Below, piece after piece: positions 22,480 through 33,798 of a DNA stretch of 64,000 nucleotides (positions within the stretch are counted from its first letter, which is position 1; every line of letters starts with the position of its first letter). A model generated the notes under the pieces. The model was given only the letters and a program-made list of their open reading frames with translations. It was not told where the DNA came from and did no database searches. Both the position numbers and the translations under genes were made by a program. Source of the DNA: Pomphorhynchus laevis (lineage: Eukaryota; Acanthocephala; Palaeacanthocephala; Echinorhynchida; Pomphorhynchidae). The stretch lies in NCBI GenBank assembly GCA_012934845.2, contig WNNJ02000242.1, forward strand, positions 62,001-126,000, in the 5' to 3' direction.

Positions 22480-22510
22480 CTTAAAAAATTTGGTTTCTAA
22501 TAAACATGCA

Positions 22511-22674
22511 TTCCAGATCATTCCTGTCAGTTCCAGATTATTCCTGTCAGTTCCAGATTATTCCTGTCAGTTCCAGATTATTCCTGTCAGTTCCAGATTA
22601 TTCCTGTCAGTTCCAGATTATTCCTGTCAGTTCCAGATTATTCCTGTCAGTTCCAGATTATTCCTGTCAGTTCC
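22511..22674 (+). repeat. 20-bp tandem monomers at the LINE 5' end
   Basis: Eight near-perfect units of TTCCAGATTATTCCTGTCAG are followed by TTCCGCTC. The second, opposed family A copy has a related 16-bp array at the same place (46394-46772). The position suggests 5' UTR/promoter monomers, by analogy with mouse L1. Confidence 0.9.
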
Positions 22675-22789
22675 GCTCGCTACGCTCGCGGATTGAGCTC
22701 AATCTATCGATAAAAGGTCATGCCTAAAAAAAGCGCGATCTCAGATCCCTGTTCCTGATCAAGAATCTTCCACATCGGAATGCAATGAT

Positions 22790-24043
22790 GGTTATACCAG
22801 CTTTGAAGTTGGATGCGATTCCAAAGATTGCGGTGCATGGACACTTGTTCGTGTTAAAATATCAGACCACTCGGTGTATAAACGTAAACATTTCACTTGC
22901 GGTTTTTGTACATCAGTACGACTACTACAGTTATCCTGCTCATCTACTCCTGTATCACACACGACCACTCAGACCAATGCTGTTTTAGATGTTTCCCTCG
23001 CATCAACACCTGACTTCGCATCATATAATCCCATTATTGAACCTACTCTCTCACACACTCCTCGTTCAACTACGTACCAAACTTCCATTAATCTTTCTCA
23101 TTCTAACAATGCTAACGGTAAAGCTTTTCATCTCGTACCTCCTCTTTCCTATTCCTCCCTAAATCTAAATAAATCTCAAACTTCTTTATTCTCTTCACGT
23201 ACTCCTTACTCGACCTCCCCTGTATCACCTCTCAATAATTTACACCCTTCCATCAAAATCATTTCCAGTAATATTTCCGATCAACTGATTCAACACTCCA
23301 TTCCTGTCACTCATGCCCCAACCTATTTTAATTCTCCTTACTCTACCTCCCACGTAACACTTCCAAATAATTTACATCCTTCATTTAAAATCATCTCCAG
23401 TCACATCTCTGATCAATCGATTCAACACCCCGCTCATGTCACACTTGCTCCAACCAATATCAATTCTCTATCAAGCACCCCTGTCATTTCCACTTCTATC
23501 TGCTCATCTGCCTCGACTCCTACCAGCTCTGTCCGTCCACCACTTCCACGAAATCGTTTTCCTTCGCGCGATCGCTGTATAATTATATCAAACTTAAAGC
23601 TTTCCGAATCTGCTTCTCCACAATCTCGCCTCGATGATGATGTATCTGCTTTCAGGTCTATCCTAGCAACCATTCTTCCTGATGATAACCCATCCCTCTT
23701 CAATAATATCGATCCTGTATCCTTTATTCGTTTAAACAAATCCACTAAATCCAATCATCTCAGTCCTCCACTCTTAAAAATCGTTTTCCGACATAGTTCA
23801 CATGCCTCTTCTGTACTCTCTCAACGCTTTAAACTTACCACTTCATCTACTTGTCGTATCTTTCTTGACCGCTCCCCTTCTGATATCGCCCAGCTCAATT
23901 TAGCTCGCATTGAGAAACATCGACGTGAAACAAACGGCGAGTCATCCTTATCTATACGTCAAATCAACGAAAATTTTCACGTTGTACACACAAGGCCAAA
24001 AATTCGATGGCGTCCCATCACTCCCCCTTGTCTTCTCCGCTAG
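22790..24043 (+). pseudogene. Family A LINE ORF1
   Basis: The N-terminal part carries a PHD-like zinc-finger pattern (DCGAWT, then TCGFCT, in the frame starting before 22874). A long Ser/Thr/Pro-rich linker follows. The C-terminal half (RNRFPSRDRCIIISNLKLSE, then KIVFRHSSHASSVLSQRFK) has the pattern of CR1-type ORF1 RNA-binding proteins. The open stretch is 22874-24043 (389 residues). The finger's first cysteines lie in a different frame from its last, so at least one frameshift is present. Its paralogue at 46352-45413 (minus) keeps C..HDCSAWT and FVCGFC in one frame. Confidence 0.75.
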
Positions 24044-26914
24044 TCAATCTCACTCCTAAGCATACTTTTCGTCTTAGTCTATTCAACACTCGCTCCATTC
24101 TTCATAAAGCTGATATGCTTCTCGATATCTTCGATCAATTATCTATCGATATTCTCTGCATTACCGAATCCTGGCACTCTGACTCCGACGATCTTGCTAT
24201 TCGTCGTCTATGTCGCTCTGGTTGTTCTCTAGTTGAATCAGCTCGTCAAATTGCATATCATACATCTACTGCTTCTAACCATGGCGGTATTGTTGCCATT
24301 GCTCGTCACCCAATGTCTTTACGTAAAATCAACGTTAACATCCGTTACACTTTGTTCGAATTACTCATATGCAGATTATCAACGCCTTTCCCTCTGGAAC
24401 TTGTGATTGTATACCGTCCAGGTTCAGTTGCCCCATCACGTATCTTTTTAACGACCTTGCAGATCTAATGTCTCACTGTTCGTTGTCTTATACTCCTTCT
24501 TTTGTTCTCGGTGACTTTAACATTCGTCTTGATCGCCCGTCTGACTCTGACTCTATCACTTTAACTAATATGTTTTCTGATTTTAACTATAAATTACTTT
24601 CAATAAGCCCAACTCATATCCTCGGCGGTGCTCTCGACATCATTGCTGTCCCTAACTGCTTCAATGACTATACTTCCTTGTCAATTACTGATCCTGGTTT
24701 GTCCGATCATTTCCTTGTCACTCTTACTATTACTCGTCCCCATCCTCCTTCTCCGCCTCCACCATTATCCACACCAAGTCGACCCTGGAAGCTTCTCGAT
24801 ATCCCTATTCTCTGCACAGCCTTACTCAATTCTTCACTATTTTCACTTCCTCTTAACTATCTCTCTCCCGATGATCTCTGCATTCTGTTTGATTCTGAAC
24901 TTACGTCGATCCTCAATAACCTTCTGCCTAGTCGACTTCGACGTTCCCAGCGCTTGCGCCATGCTCCCTGGTTCGATTCTGAATGTAGTCTTTCTAAGCG
25001 TCGACTCCGTCACTCTTTTCGTACATATAAACGCTTTCTTAAACGTTCTCCCAACTCACTCCCTCCAAATCTTCGTGATTCCTACTTTTCTCAACGCCGT
25101 TCATATCTCATTCTTATACGTACTAAACGTACTATCTTTTGGCGAAATCAATTCGAGTCATATTCCAACTCTAAATCTCATTGGAAAATCTTAAACTCAA
25201 TTATTTCACGATCATCTACCCCTTGTAATATAAATCCTGATGAATTTTCTTCTTATCTACAAACTAAGCTATCTAATTTACTTTCCCTAATACCCATAGC
25301 CCCCATTGTACCCACTCTTCTCTTTAAATACTTCCCTCCCAGAACTATTCCACCTTCTTCCCGTTTCGTCTGATGAAGTTTCTTCGGTTCTGCTGTCATT
25401 ACCTAATAAAACCTCTCATTCTGACCCAATTCCCACTCACTTGCTTAAAAATATCTGCTCCTCTATCCTACCCTTCCTAACCACATTGTTCAACTCGTCC
25501 ATCCGTAGCCGTACATTTCCTTCCATCTGGAAATGCGCCACTGTTCGTCCTCTCATCAAAAAAGCAATCTCTCGACTCTTCACTACCATCTTCGTACCGT
25601 CCTATTTCACTTCTCCCAACTCTTTCTAAACTCCTTGAGCGTCTCGTTCTTAAGCAAGTTAATATATATCTCTTTTCCTCTAACTTATTTCCTCCCTTCC
25701 AAGCCGCTTTTCGTTCTAATTACTCTACCGAAATTGCATGTCTTAAAGTTTATAACGACTTACTCATATCGCGCGATCATAAATTATGTAGTGTCATAGT
25801 TTCTCTTGATCTATCGTCTGCTTTTGACATCGTCGATCACTCGATTCTTCTCCATCGCCTTTGTCATGATTATGGCTTCTCTTTACCCACTGTATCATGG
25901 TTTTCTTCATATCTATCAAACCGTACATTTCGCGTATATTCTAACTCTTCTCTCTCCCATCCTTCGTCCATTCCGTCCGGTGTTCCACAAGGCTCCGTAT
26001 TAGGCCCTATGCTTTTCTCTCTTCTTCTTGGTGATTTGTCTTCGATTTCTCATAAATTTAACTTCCATGTTATGCAATATGCTGATGACATTCTTATCTA
26101 TGCTCATGCACCTGTTTATCGTATTCACGATCTTAGTGTTTCTGCTTCCGACTGTCTTGTCTCAATTTCCAATCATCTTTCTTCCCTTCGCCTTTCTCTG
26201 AATCCTGATAAATCCAAAATTATGTGGATCCTACCTCGACGCCTCGGCTTCGAATCTCCCTCCGTATCATTAAATTCTACAATTCTTCCTATCGTTGATA
26301 ATCTCGTTTTCCTAGGCTTCCATTTTGACAACCGACTTTCACTTAACCTTTCGTTAGAGATAAAGTACGCTCATCTACCTTGATACTCCGCAACCTCCGC
26401 CAAGTTCGTAGATTGATCGATTTCCCTTCTTGTATGACTCTAATATCTTCTCTTCTTTTTTTCTAGACTCGATTATTGTCTTAGTCTATTTTCCAACTCA
26501 CCTAAATCCACTCTTCTTCCCCTACAACGCATCGTCAACGCAGTCGTCCGAATTCTCCTCCGTCTTCGTCGTTTTGATCATACATCTTACCATCTTGCTT
26601 CTCTCGATTTGCCTACAATTTATTGTCGTGTTCAAATTCGTCTTCTTATCGTTGCTTTCCGCCTTGTAACTCTTCATACCCTTTCATTTCTCAATCTTCC
26701 TTTTCTTGATAATTCTCGTCCTGTTTACTGTTCCTTGCGTTCCTGTAATTCCCTTTTACATGTCCCAAACTACTCTACCTCCTTTGGACTCCGCTCCTTC
26801 ATTGTGGCTGCTCCTCTATCGTGGAACCATCTGCCCATTCATATACGCCAATCAACTTCCCTGCAGTGCTTCGAACGACAAATCCGATCCCATTTAAACA
26901 ATTTATCTGCTTGA
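24007..26914 (+). pseudogene. Family A LINE ORF2 (endonuclease + reverse transcriptase)
   Basis: The APE-type endonuclease shows ILCITESWH, NHGGIVAIARH, VLGDFNIRLD and LSDHFLVTL (24100-24720). The linker holds RHAPWFDSECSLSKRRLRH. The RT (about 25330-26380) shows KTSHSDPIPTHLLKN, SLDLSSAFDIVDH in a shifted frame, GSVLGPMLFSLLLGD and MQYADDILIYAH. The C-terminus ends with RPVYCSLRSCNSLL..SWNHLPIHIR. ORF2 overlaps the end of ORF1. At least five frame changes make this copy non-functional. It is much like the copy at 45542-43166. Confidence 0.85.
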
Positions 26915-26943
26915 CTTTTTCATTTTTGTTTGTGGACTTGTAA

Positions 26944-26960
26944 GCGTACAGCTTGTACGC
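26944..26960 (+). promoter_or_regulatory. 3' hairpin of family A LINE
   Basis: GCGTACA-GCT-TGTACGC lies about 11 bp before TTAAATAAA. Other family A ends have GCGTGC-GCAG-GCACGC (30937-30952), CGTGCA..TGCACG (minus, near 28682) and GCGTG..CACGC (minus, 41423-41439). The paired changes suggest a structure recognised by the element's RT. Confidence 0.6.
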
Positions 26961-26989
26961 ATTTGCCACATTAAATAAATTTGTATTAT

Positions 26990-27451
26990 TATAAAAATAA
27001 CATCAAACAGAAAATAGTAAAATATATAAATCAACACAATAATATAAAAATAAATTTAAACTCCCAAGTGGTAAATTTTTATGGATGGATAATAAATAAT
27101 ATACTTTGTATTAGAATAAGATACTAGATAGTTTTATCAGAGGAAATACATCATAAGCATGTATTTGGCCCCGCTGCTATGTTGGGTAGAGGAGCCGAAA
27201 CCTGATAGCATAGCAGTTCCTCCTGATGACCTCTAATTCTTATTCTGATACAACGTCTGTTATTTATTAGTCAATTCATAAAAATGACTTTTTAAATTTC
27301 AATTTTTTATTTTAACTTGATTTAAATTATAGAAAATCTAAAAACAATTATTAATTTTATTATTTAATTATTAAATTTTGATTTAGCATTATTATGTTTT
27401 TTTTATTTTATAATTATATTAAATACTTAGACTCAGTTAGCTGATTTGACA
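26990..27451 (+). mobile_element. PLE fragment, right half with 3' tail
   Basis: It continues from 22479: TATAAAAATAACATCAAACA, the coding end, ATACTTTGTATTAGAATAAG, the tail core (27140-27240) and the final TTAAATACTTAGACTCAGTT. It ends inside the outer family A LINE. Confidence 0.85.
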
Positions 27452-27525
27452 GTTAAACAATTTAACAAATTTATCTGTGACTTTTGCTGTGACTTTTGCA
27501 TTTGCCACGTTAAATAAACGCGTAT
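27452..27525 (+). mobile_element. Family A LINE 3' end (outer layer, right half)
   Basis: TTAAACAATTTAACAAATTT through GCATTTGCCACGTTAAATAA matches the family A 3' end at 26895-26980. It completes the copy broken at 21806. Confidence 0.75.
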
Positions 27526-27534
27526 AATAATTAC

Positions 27535-28655
27535 ATCAATCTTATATGCAGATGATCTGGTCATACTTTCGAATGACATACCCGCTTCCCAACAGGCTTT
27601 AACATTTCTATCTGAGTATTGTCATCGCAACCAGTTTCATATATCCCAAAATCTAAGATTATCAAATTTCGCAAAGGAGGTCATCGCCATTTTGACAAGA
27701 CGCACTTTGATAACCAGTCACTTAATTTCTGCCGTAATTATACGTATCTTGGTATCCTTATCACATCTAAATGGTTTTCGCGTCATCTACAGTTAAAAAC
27801 TCAATGGTAGTCATTGCTACATCTCTTGCTAAAAATATTAGATATTTGTCCTGCGAAAGAGCTCTTCGTTATTTTCAAATAACGCTTCCCAGTCATTCAA
27901 CATGGCCTACCTGCATTTTGGTGTGGTCTCTCTGCTAATAATTTCGCTCTAATAATGGACAAATGTCAATGACGATTCGTAAATCAAGTTGTTGGCGTTT
28001 CTGCAAAGTCATCATAAGTATTATTCCTCTTTCCAATGGATCGCATTGTTCTCTTTTCCTTAGTCAACTACTGCATTTACCCATCATCCCTGCTCTCCAT
28101 TATCACCTTGATGTTTTTGAAGCCATAAAAGTAGTCAATCCTGATTTTTACTCTACTCCAGTATTCACCCAATCTAGTGGGAAATATCCCCTATCGAAAA
28201 AGACCACTTATATAGAGATCTTCGTTGCATGACCATCATAATAAGTATTGTAAAATACTTAAACCATGTTAAAAGCGTTCCTCCTATTGTACATGTATAT
28301 ACAATTTTAAACATTGCTTCTCTCTATCTCACATTCACTGTCCATATATAAGGAACTTAAGTCAATGAAAGTGACTGTTTTTATCGCTCTTAAATCAAGT
28401 ACATTTCAATACGTAATCTTTTCATTATTTGCTGATATTTTGACCATATTTTTACCAGTATCCAATCTTTTGTTGCTCAAACATTCACATATACTCAACA
28501 TTTCATATTACTTTGTATCCCTAAATGATCAACATACTCTACTCCAATAATTCTATGGTATATTTACATGCCTAATTTAAACGTTGGATGTACTCTCATT
28601 TTTTTTGTCTTTTTATTTTATGTATATTTTGCCCAAATCCGAGATAATAATACAA
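27535..28655 (+). mobile_element. Family D LINE 3' fragment
   Basis: LYADDLVILSNDIP (RT active site), IPKSKIIKFRKGGHRHFDK and YTYLGILIT are followed by degenerate C-terminal sequence. A tail ends at GATAATAATACAATAATTTA. Multiple frame breaks are present. Confidence 0.65.
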
Positions 28656-28985
28656 TAATTTATTTAACGTGACAAATGCGTGCAAAATGCACGTTTACAT
28701 GACCACTAACAAACAAAAAAAGAACATCAAAAGTCACAGGTAATTAGTTAATTGTTGAAACAAAATTGGATTTGGCGTTTGAAGCACGGCATAGATGTTG
28801 ATTGGCGGATATGAATAGGCAGTTGATTCCACAAGAGAGGAGCAGCCACAACCAAAAAGCGGAAGCCAAAAGAGGTAGAGTAGATTGGGACATGTAAAAG
28901 AAGAGAATTACGGGAACGCAGAGCACAATGCACAGTACGAGAATTGTCGAGAAAAGGAAGGTTGAGATGTGAAGTGACTTGAATA
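28655..28985 (-). mobile_element. Family A LINE 3' end fragment
   Basis: The reverse strand codes CALRSRNSLLLHVPIYS..PLLWNQLPIHIRQSTSM and the family A tail with a CGTGCA/TGCACG hairpin and TTAAATAAA (28661-28700). Confidence 0.8.
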
Positions 28986-29095
28986 AATTCTCTGCATTAA
29001 TATTACTATGTATTAATATTAATATTAGGAGTATTAATATTACTCATATTTTTTATTGATTAGTTTTTTCGAATTAAAACGAAAATGAAATTTTT

Positions 29096-29328
29096 AAATA
29101 CGAAATGTTGAAAGAATAAGTTATCAAATTAATCGACAATTTAAGTTAGCATTCAAAAATAAAACATTTTAGGTTGGAACAACCTATTTGAGATTCTTCC
29201 TAAATGTAATAATTTCAAAAGTCAGAACGCTAATGGGATATTTACCAAAATTGATTTTACCTTAGAACAAGTTCAATGTTATTATTAGCGATACAAGTCG
29301 TGGTCTTTAAGGCATTTCGATCGCTCGG
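29096..29328. repeat. 233-bp direct repeat, left copy
   Basis: It runs from AAATACGAAATGTTGAAAGA to GCATTTCGATCGCTCGG. It is repeated with only a few differences at 30344-30575, flanking a family C LINE fragment. Confidence 0.9.
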
Positions 29329-29329
29329 A

Positions 29330-30343
29330 GAGAAATCGAAATGACTAATGACTAACAGATTCTATCAACAATATGTTATCGGCCTCTTATTTTTGTCGTA
29401 TTTCTTAATGACATGCTCTTGCGTTTAAAGAACCATGTTTTAGCATATGCTGATGATTTAAAAATTAGGACTGTTGTTCGTACTCCTATCGATTGTTAGA
29501 CACTGCATGACGACCTGGACTGCCTTACTGAATGGTGTAAAGCCACTGGATTCATATTAAACGTTGATAAATGTGTTTTGATGAGAATAGGGAAGACTAC
29601 TTCGTCGTTCCAGCATCACATTGGTAGTGCGTTATTAAATGAAGTTGAACACCATAAAGACTTGGGTGTAATAATTCATCGCTCTCTTACGACACGATTG
29701 AATAGTGAGCACGAAAGGATAAAAGCAATTAGAGCATTATACTATATCAAAAATACATTTCTCAGACTATCACATTCAATGCTTGGTACCTTATTTTCTT
29801 CACTAGTGCGCCCTAATCTGGAGTACTACATCCCTGCACGATTTCGTACCACTAAGCGAAAATTGCTCTACTATAAGTCGGTACTCAAGAGAGGTTCAAG
29901 GATATGCTTTAGGGCTGGAACGTCCTACCGCATGCGGCTGCGTGCGCTAGGGATAAACTTGATTCGTGACAGATTTGTCTTACTAGACTTGTCCTACCTT
30001 TAAGCGATTGTTAATAAACTTGATGGCTTCGCCGCTAAAATCCTTTGATTGAGAAGTAAGACATTACGCGGTCACACGAAATCTCTGTTCTCAATTGCCT
30101 GCCAACTTTCGACTGTCACATCGCGCGCTCAACTTGTGGAATGTGTTGCCTGAGGAAGTCGTCGCTGCTTCTTCGATGAACCACTTCAAGCGACTGTGCC
30201 TAGCATGGATGGAGAGTCGACACTCGCACTTCAACGGATATCTTGAATCCTGCTTATCTTGATGCTGACAATTTACTGAATTAATTTGTAATTTTTTTGA
30301 TCAGGCAAAACAGTTTCTCAGCTAACGCCTTATATTTAATAAT
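29330..30343 (+). mobile_element. Family C (CR1-like) LINE 3' fragment
   Basis: The RT active site reads LAYADDLKIRTVV. It is followed by WCKATGFILNVDKCVLMR, HKDLGVIIHRSLTT and YYIKNTFLRLS, then 29578-30003 (141 residues) and a short C-terminus with broken frames. It resembles 39590-40460. It is bounded on both sides by the 233-bp direct repeats. Confidence 0.75.
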
Positions 30344-30575
30344 AAATACGAAATGTTGAAAGAATACGTTATCAAATTAATCGACAATATAAGTTAGAAT
30401 TCAACAATAAAACATTTTAGGTTGGAACAACCTATTTGAGATTCTTCCTAAATGTAATAATTTCAAAAGTCAGAACGCTATGGGATATTTACCAAAATTG
30501 ATTTTACCTTAGAACAGGTTCAATGTTATTATTAGCGATACAAGTCGTGGTCTTTAAGGCATTTCGATCGCTCGG
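30344..30575. repeat. 233-bp direct repeat, right copy
   Basis: This copy matches 29096-29328 with about five differences, including a 1-bp deletion. Confidence 0.9.
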
Positions 30576-32480
30576 TGATAGAAAATATAATAAAAACAGA
30601 AAATACAATAAGTAATTATGAAATCATTTTACCACATTTTATTAATCATTTTGTTCGATTAATTGAGCCAATGAAGTATTTTTGATCAAACTTTTATCGG
30701 ATCAAGGATGTTGAGTATCGTTTCTAGCAAGTAATTCCGCGCATTTACGAAAATGACGAGGGAGCTTACCGCGTTTGTGAATATTTATTATTAATGAATG
30801 TCGCCTACGTCCTTGCCTATTATTGAATTAAACACTATTTAATTATACACTCCCTCTTTTATAACATTCAAATACCGTCTACGTACCCATCTTCTCGACA
30901 CATGATTTAGATTTTTTCGTTGTTGTGGTCATGTAAGCGTGCGCAGGCACGCATTTGCTACGTGAAAAATAATCTTTTTTATCACTTGGATATCCATCAA
31001 TTTGGATATCTATGGGCAATTGACTACTAGATCAAGTACCATAAGTCGAAGTTTAGTCGCGGTTATACCAAAGTTCTGCAATTGATCCTTGTATGATACA
31101 GAGTATTCTTTAAGTGATATTACCAAAGTCGTTTACAAAACCGCGAAGCACATGGGTTAATGAATCGAACTCTACAGAGGTAGCATTGCGAGGCGTTCTA
31201 AAAGTTTATTGAACAACGATGTCAAAACCTCTGGTATTGTGTTGCGTCTTAAAAGTGTATTGAACAACGATGCCAAAATCTCTTGTGCTATGTTGTGTAC
31301 TTATAATATCTTCACATAAAACAAAAGACGTTTGTTGAATTACTAGAGCCAAAACGCATATGCACACAATTAAACATTTTTTATTGATAATCACGTTAGA
31401 TAAAAGTGGACTTATACCGATCCCTGAGTAACTCCTTTTACGATTCTCCACAGTAATGACACATGATTTCCAGCTCGGATATTGAATGACAGATCAGAAA
31501 GTAAATCACGAATCTAATTTAAAATAGGTAAATTAACACGATAACTTTTCAATGTATACAATAAAATGCGATGAAGAACTCTAAAAACCCAATTAAAGTC
31601 CGGGTAAATGCATCAACATATACCCAATAATCTCTAGTGCATAAATTACTTTACATGAATAAGCAGCTTTAAATCCATGTTACGATGGAATCATGATGTC
31701 TAAACGATTCAAATTGCCGTATCGGTATGAGATTCTCTCAAATACCTTACAGACTATACTACTTAAAACTGTCTTTTCAATAATAGTTTGGATAATGTCG
31801 ATCATTCTTTTTGGGAATAGAAACAACGATAGCCGTTTTCCAAATATGTGATAACTTTTAATTTACCAAACTTAGCTGGAATAATGAAGCTAACGGTTCG
31901 GCAATGTGTGCTGCTAAACACTATAGTGATGATTGATTAATACCATCGGGTGCTGCAGCTGAAGATACAGTCAGCTTTGAAAGCTTGAATTCTGCATCAA
32001 TTGAAGTCAGATTATTTTGATAGTTGAACAACAGAAAGTGGTGTATTTAAACTCATTTGGATATTTCTGGGTTATTACGATTTAATTTGATATTTATGCA
32101 AAGTTGTGTAATCAAGTACTATTTTATTGAAATAAATAACATCCAGGAGAGAAAGGATATTACCGCGTCGAAATTTAATAATCTTCGTCTTAGTGATATT
32201 AACCGTTAAGAGGTTAACTTTACAGTAACTAAATAAAGAATCATCCGTGGATTGAATTTCAGAAATAGATTTAGATATGATTAATAAGTCATCTGCGTAA
32301 AGATAAACATGAAATCTTTGCTAGACCGAATAATTGATGGCAAATCGCTCATAAGGGAAACAATAAGGAACTAATCGAGTGTTTTGCAATACGCCGATTT
32401 TTACTCGATATGATCTGTAATAGCAAATACATCAAAAATCCTATCATAATTTGGGTTATAAGATTATATAATAACTAGAC
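30576..32480. mobile_element. Mosaic of decayed LINE pieces
   Basis: A family A 3' tail (plus, 30905-30985, GCGTGCGCAGGCACGC then GCATTTGCTACGTGAAA) is followed by minus-strand remains. One is a TQGSVLSPLLFNV-like RT block read as SYSGIGISPLLSNVI (about 31380-31450). The other is a family D-like YADDLLIISKSISEIQS block (about 32240-32310). All frames are heavily broken. No host gene is seen. Confidence 0.5.
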
Positions 32481-32499
32481 GAAATCAGAGTTTATCTTA

Positions 32500-32935
32500 C
32501 ACAAATTAATTTGTTTATCACGAAGAATTTCGCTATTAATTCGATCAAATATGTGGACGATCTCAAGATATATAGAGATATAGAATCTTTAGATGATTGC
32601 GTGAAATTGCTAATAGATATTAATGTCATTGAAAATTGGACTGTTAAAAATGATTTATTAATTAATTTCAATGTGCCAAAACACGATGCGAATAAAAGGT
32701 TCAGGAAATTCTATTTCATCTACATATTTCCTAGGATTAAAACAGATTGAACAAGTAAACCACTTTAAATATCTGGGCATGTGGGTTTCTGATGATTTGT
32801 CATCTAAACGACATACCGATTATGTATGCGCTAAGGCCCAACGAATGGCCGAACTCATTCACTGTACATTTGATTACCTGAGTCCACAATCATCTCGAAC
32901 AATGGCTTATGCATTTATTTTGAGTAATTTGCCAC
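32500..32935 (+). mobile_element. Family C-like LINE RT fragment
   Basis: It reads IKYVDDLKIYRDIESLDDCV, IENWTVKNDLLINFNVPK, then in another frame VNHFKYLGMWVSDDLSSKRH and YVCAKAQRMAELIHCTFDYL. It is the segment after the RT active site, with at least one frameshift. Confidence 0.7.
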
Positions 32936-33798
32936 TATTCCTTGGCGCGGCACTCGACATCATCACTGTCCCCGATCGTTTTGATGCCTACACCTCACTG
33001 TACATCTCCTACCCTGATCTATCCGATCACTTTCTCGTCACGCTTGATCTCACTTTCAACAACTCTCCTCTTCACACACCTACCATCCTACATCGCCCTA
33101 GGAGAAAACTTAACATCCACCTTCTCCTCTCTGCCATACTTAAAATTTTTTTAACACAATCCTCTCCTCACGATCTTGCCTTTCTGTTCAACTCTGAACT
33201 CACATCCACTCTCGATCTTCTCTTGCACTTCAAGAAAAACAATCGCTTGCACCGTGCCCCATGGTTTGACATCCAATCCCTACTCTCAAAGCGTCGACTC
33301 CGTCATGCGTTGAGAGTCTATCACCGCTCTCAGACGTGATATCCGCTCGCTCACTCCGTCTCTCCATGATTACTATATTGCTCTTCGCCGGTCTCTTCTC
33401 CACCTACTACGTACCACATGCAACTCCTTCTGGCTACATAAAATCAGCACTTTGTTAAACTCCAAGTGTCTCTGTCATAATTTTAACTCAAGCCTTTCTC
33501 GCTCATCTTCGTCTTGCAACATAAATCCCCATGATTATTCGTCATTTCTTCAGACCAAAGTATCCACGCTGCTCTTTCACAACCCCGTCTCAATTCCATC
33601 TCAGTGCTACTCGCCTTATCCTCCCGAATCTCTTTCATATTCTCACTGTCTCACCTCCCGAAGTCTCATATGTCCTCATATTTTTGCCCGACAAAACCTC
33701 ACTGCCTACCCCCCCATACTAAAATCCATATGTTCATCGATGTCTTCTTTCCTCACCACCTTGTTGAACTCGTCCACCTACAGTTGTACCTTTCCTAA
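32935..33798 (+). mobile_element. Family A LINE endonuclease/linker fragment
   Basis: LGAALDIITVPDRFDAYTSL, LSDHFLVTLDLT, LHRAPWFDIQSLLSKRRLRH and INPHDYSSFLQTKVSTLL are the family A linker sequence, with about three frame changes. It is joined directly to the next, inverted family B fragment. Confidence 0.75.

Larger units (their letters stand above)
22480..26989 (+). mobile_element. Family A (CR1/L2-like) LINE, nearly full length (inner layer of nest)
   Basis: The 4.5-kb element has 5' tandem monomers (22511-22674), ORF1, an overlapping ORF2 with endonuclease and RT, and a 3' end with a hairpin (26944-26960) followed by TTAAATAAATTTG. It sits inside a PLE copy whose halves match on either side, so it inserted after the PLE. 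No clear target-site duplication was found. Confidence 0.88.

Noticed and set aside
22490-22727. ORFs of repeated SSRLFLSVPDYSCQF
   Set aside because: They are translations of the 20-bp tandem monomers at the LINE 5' end, not a protein.
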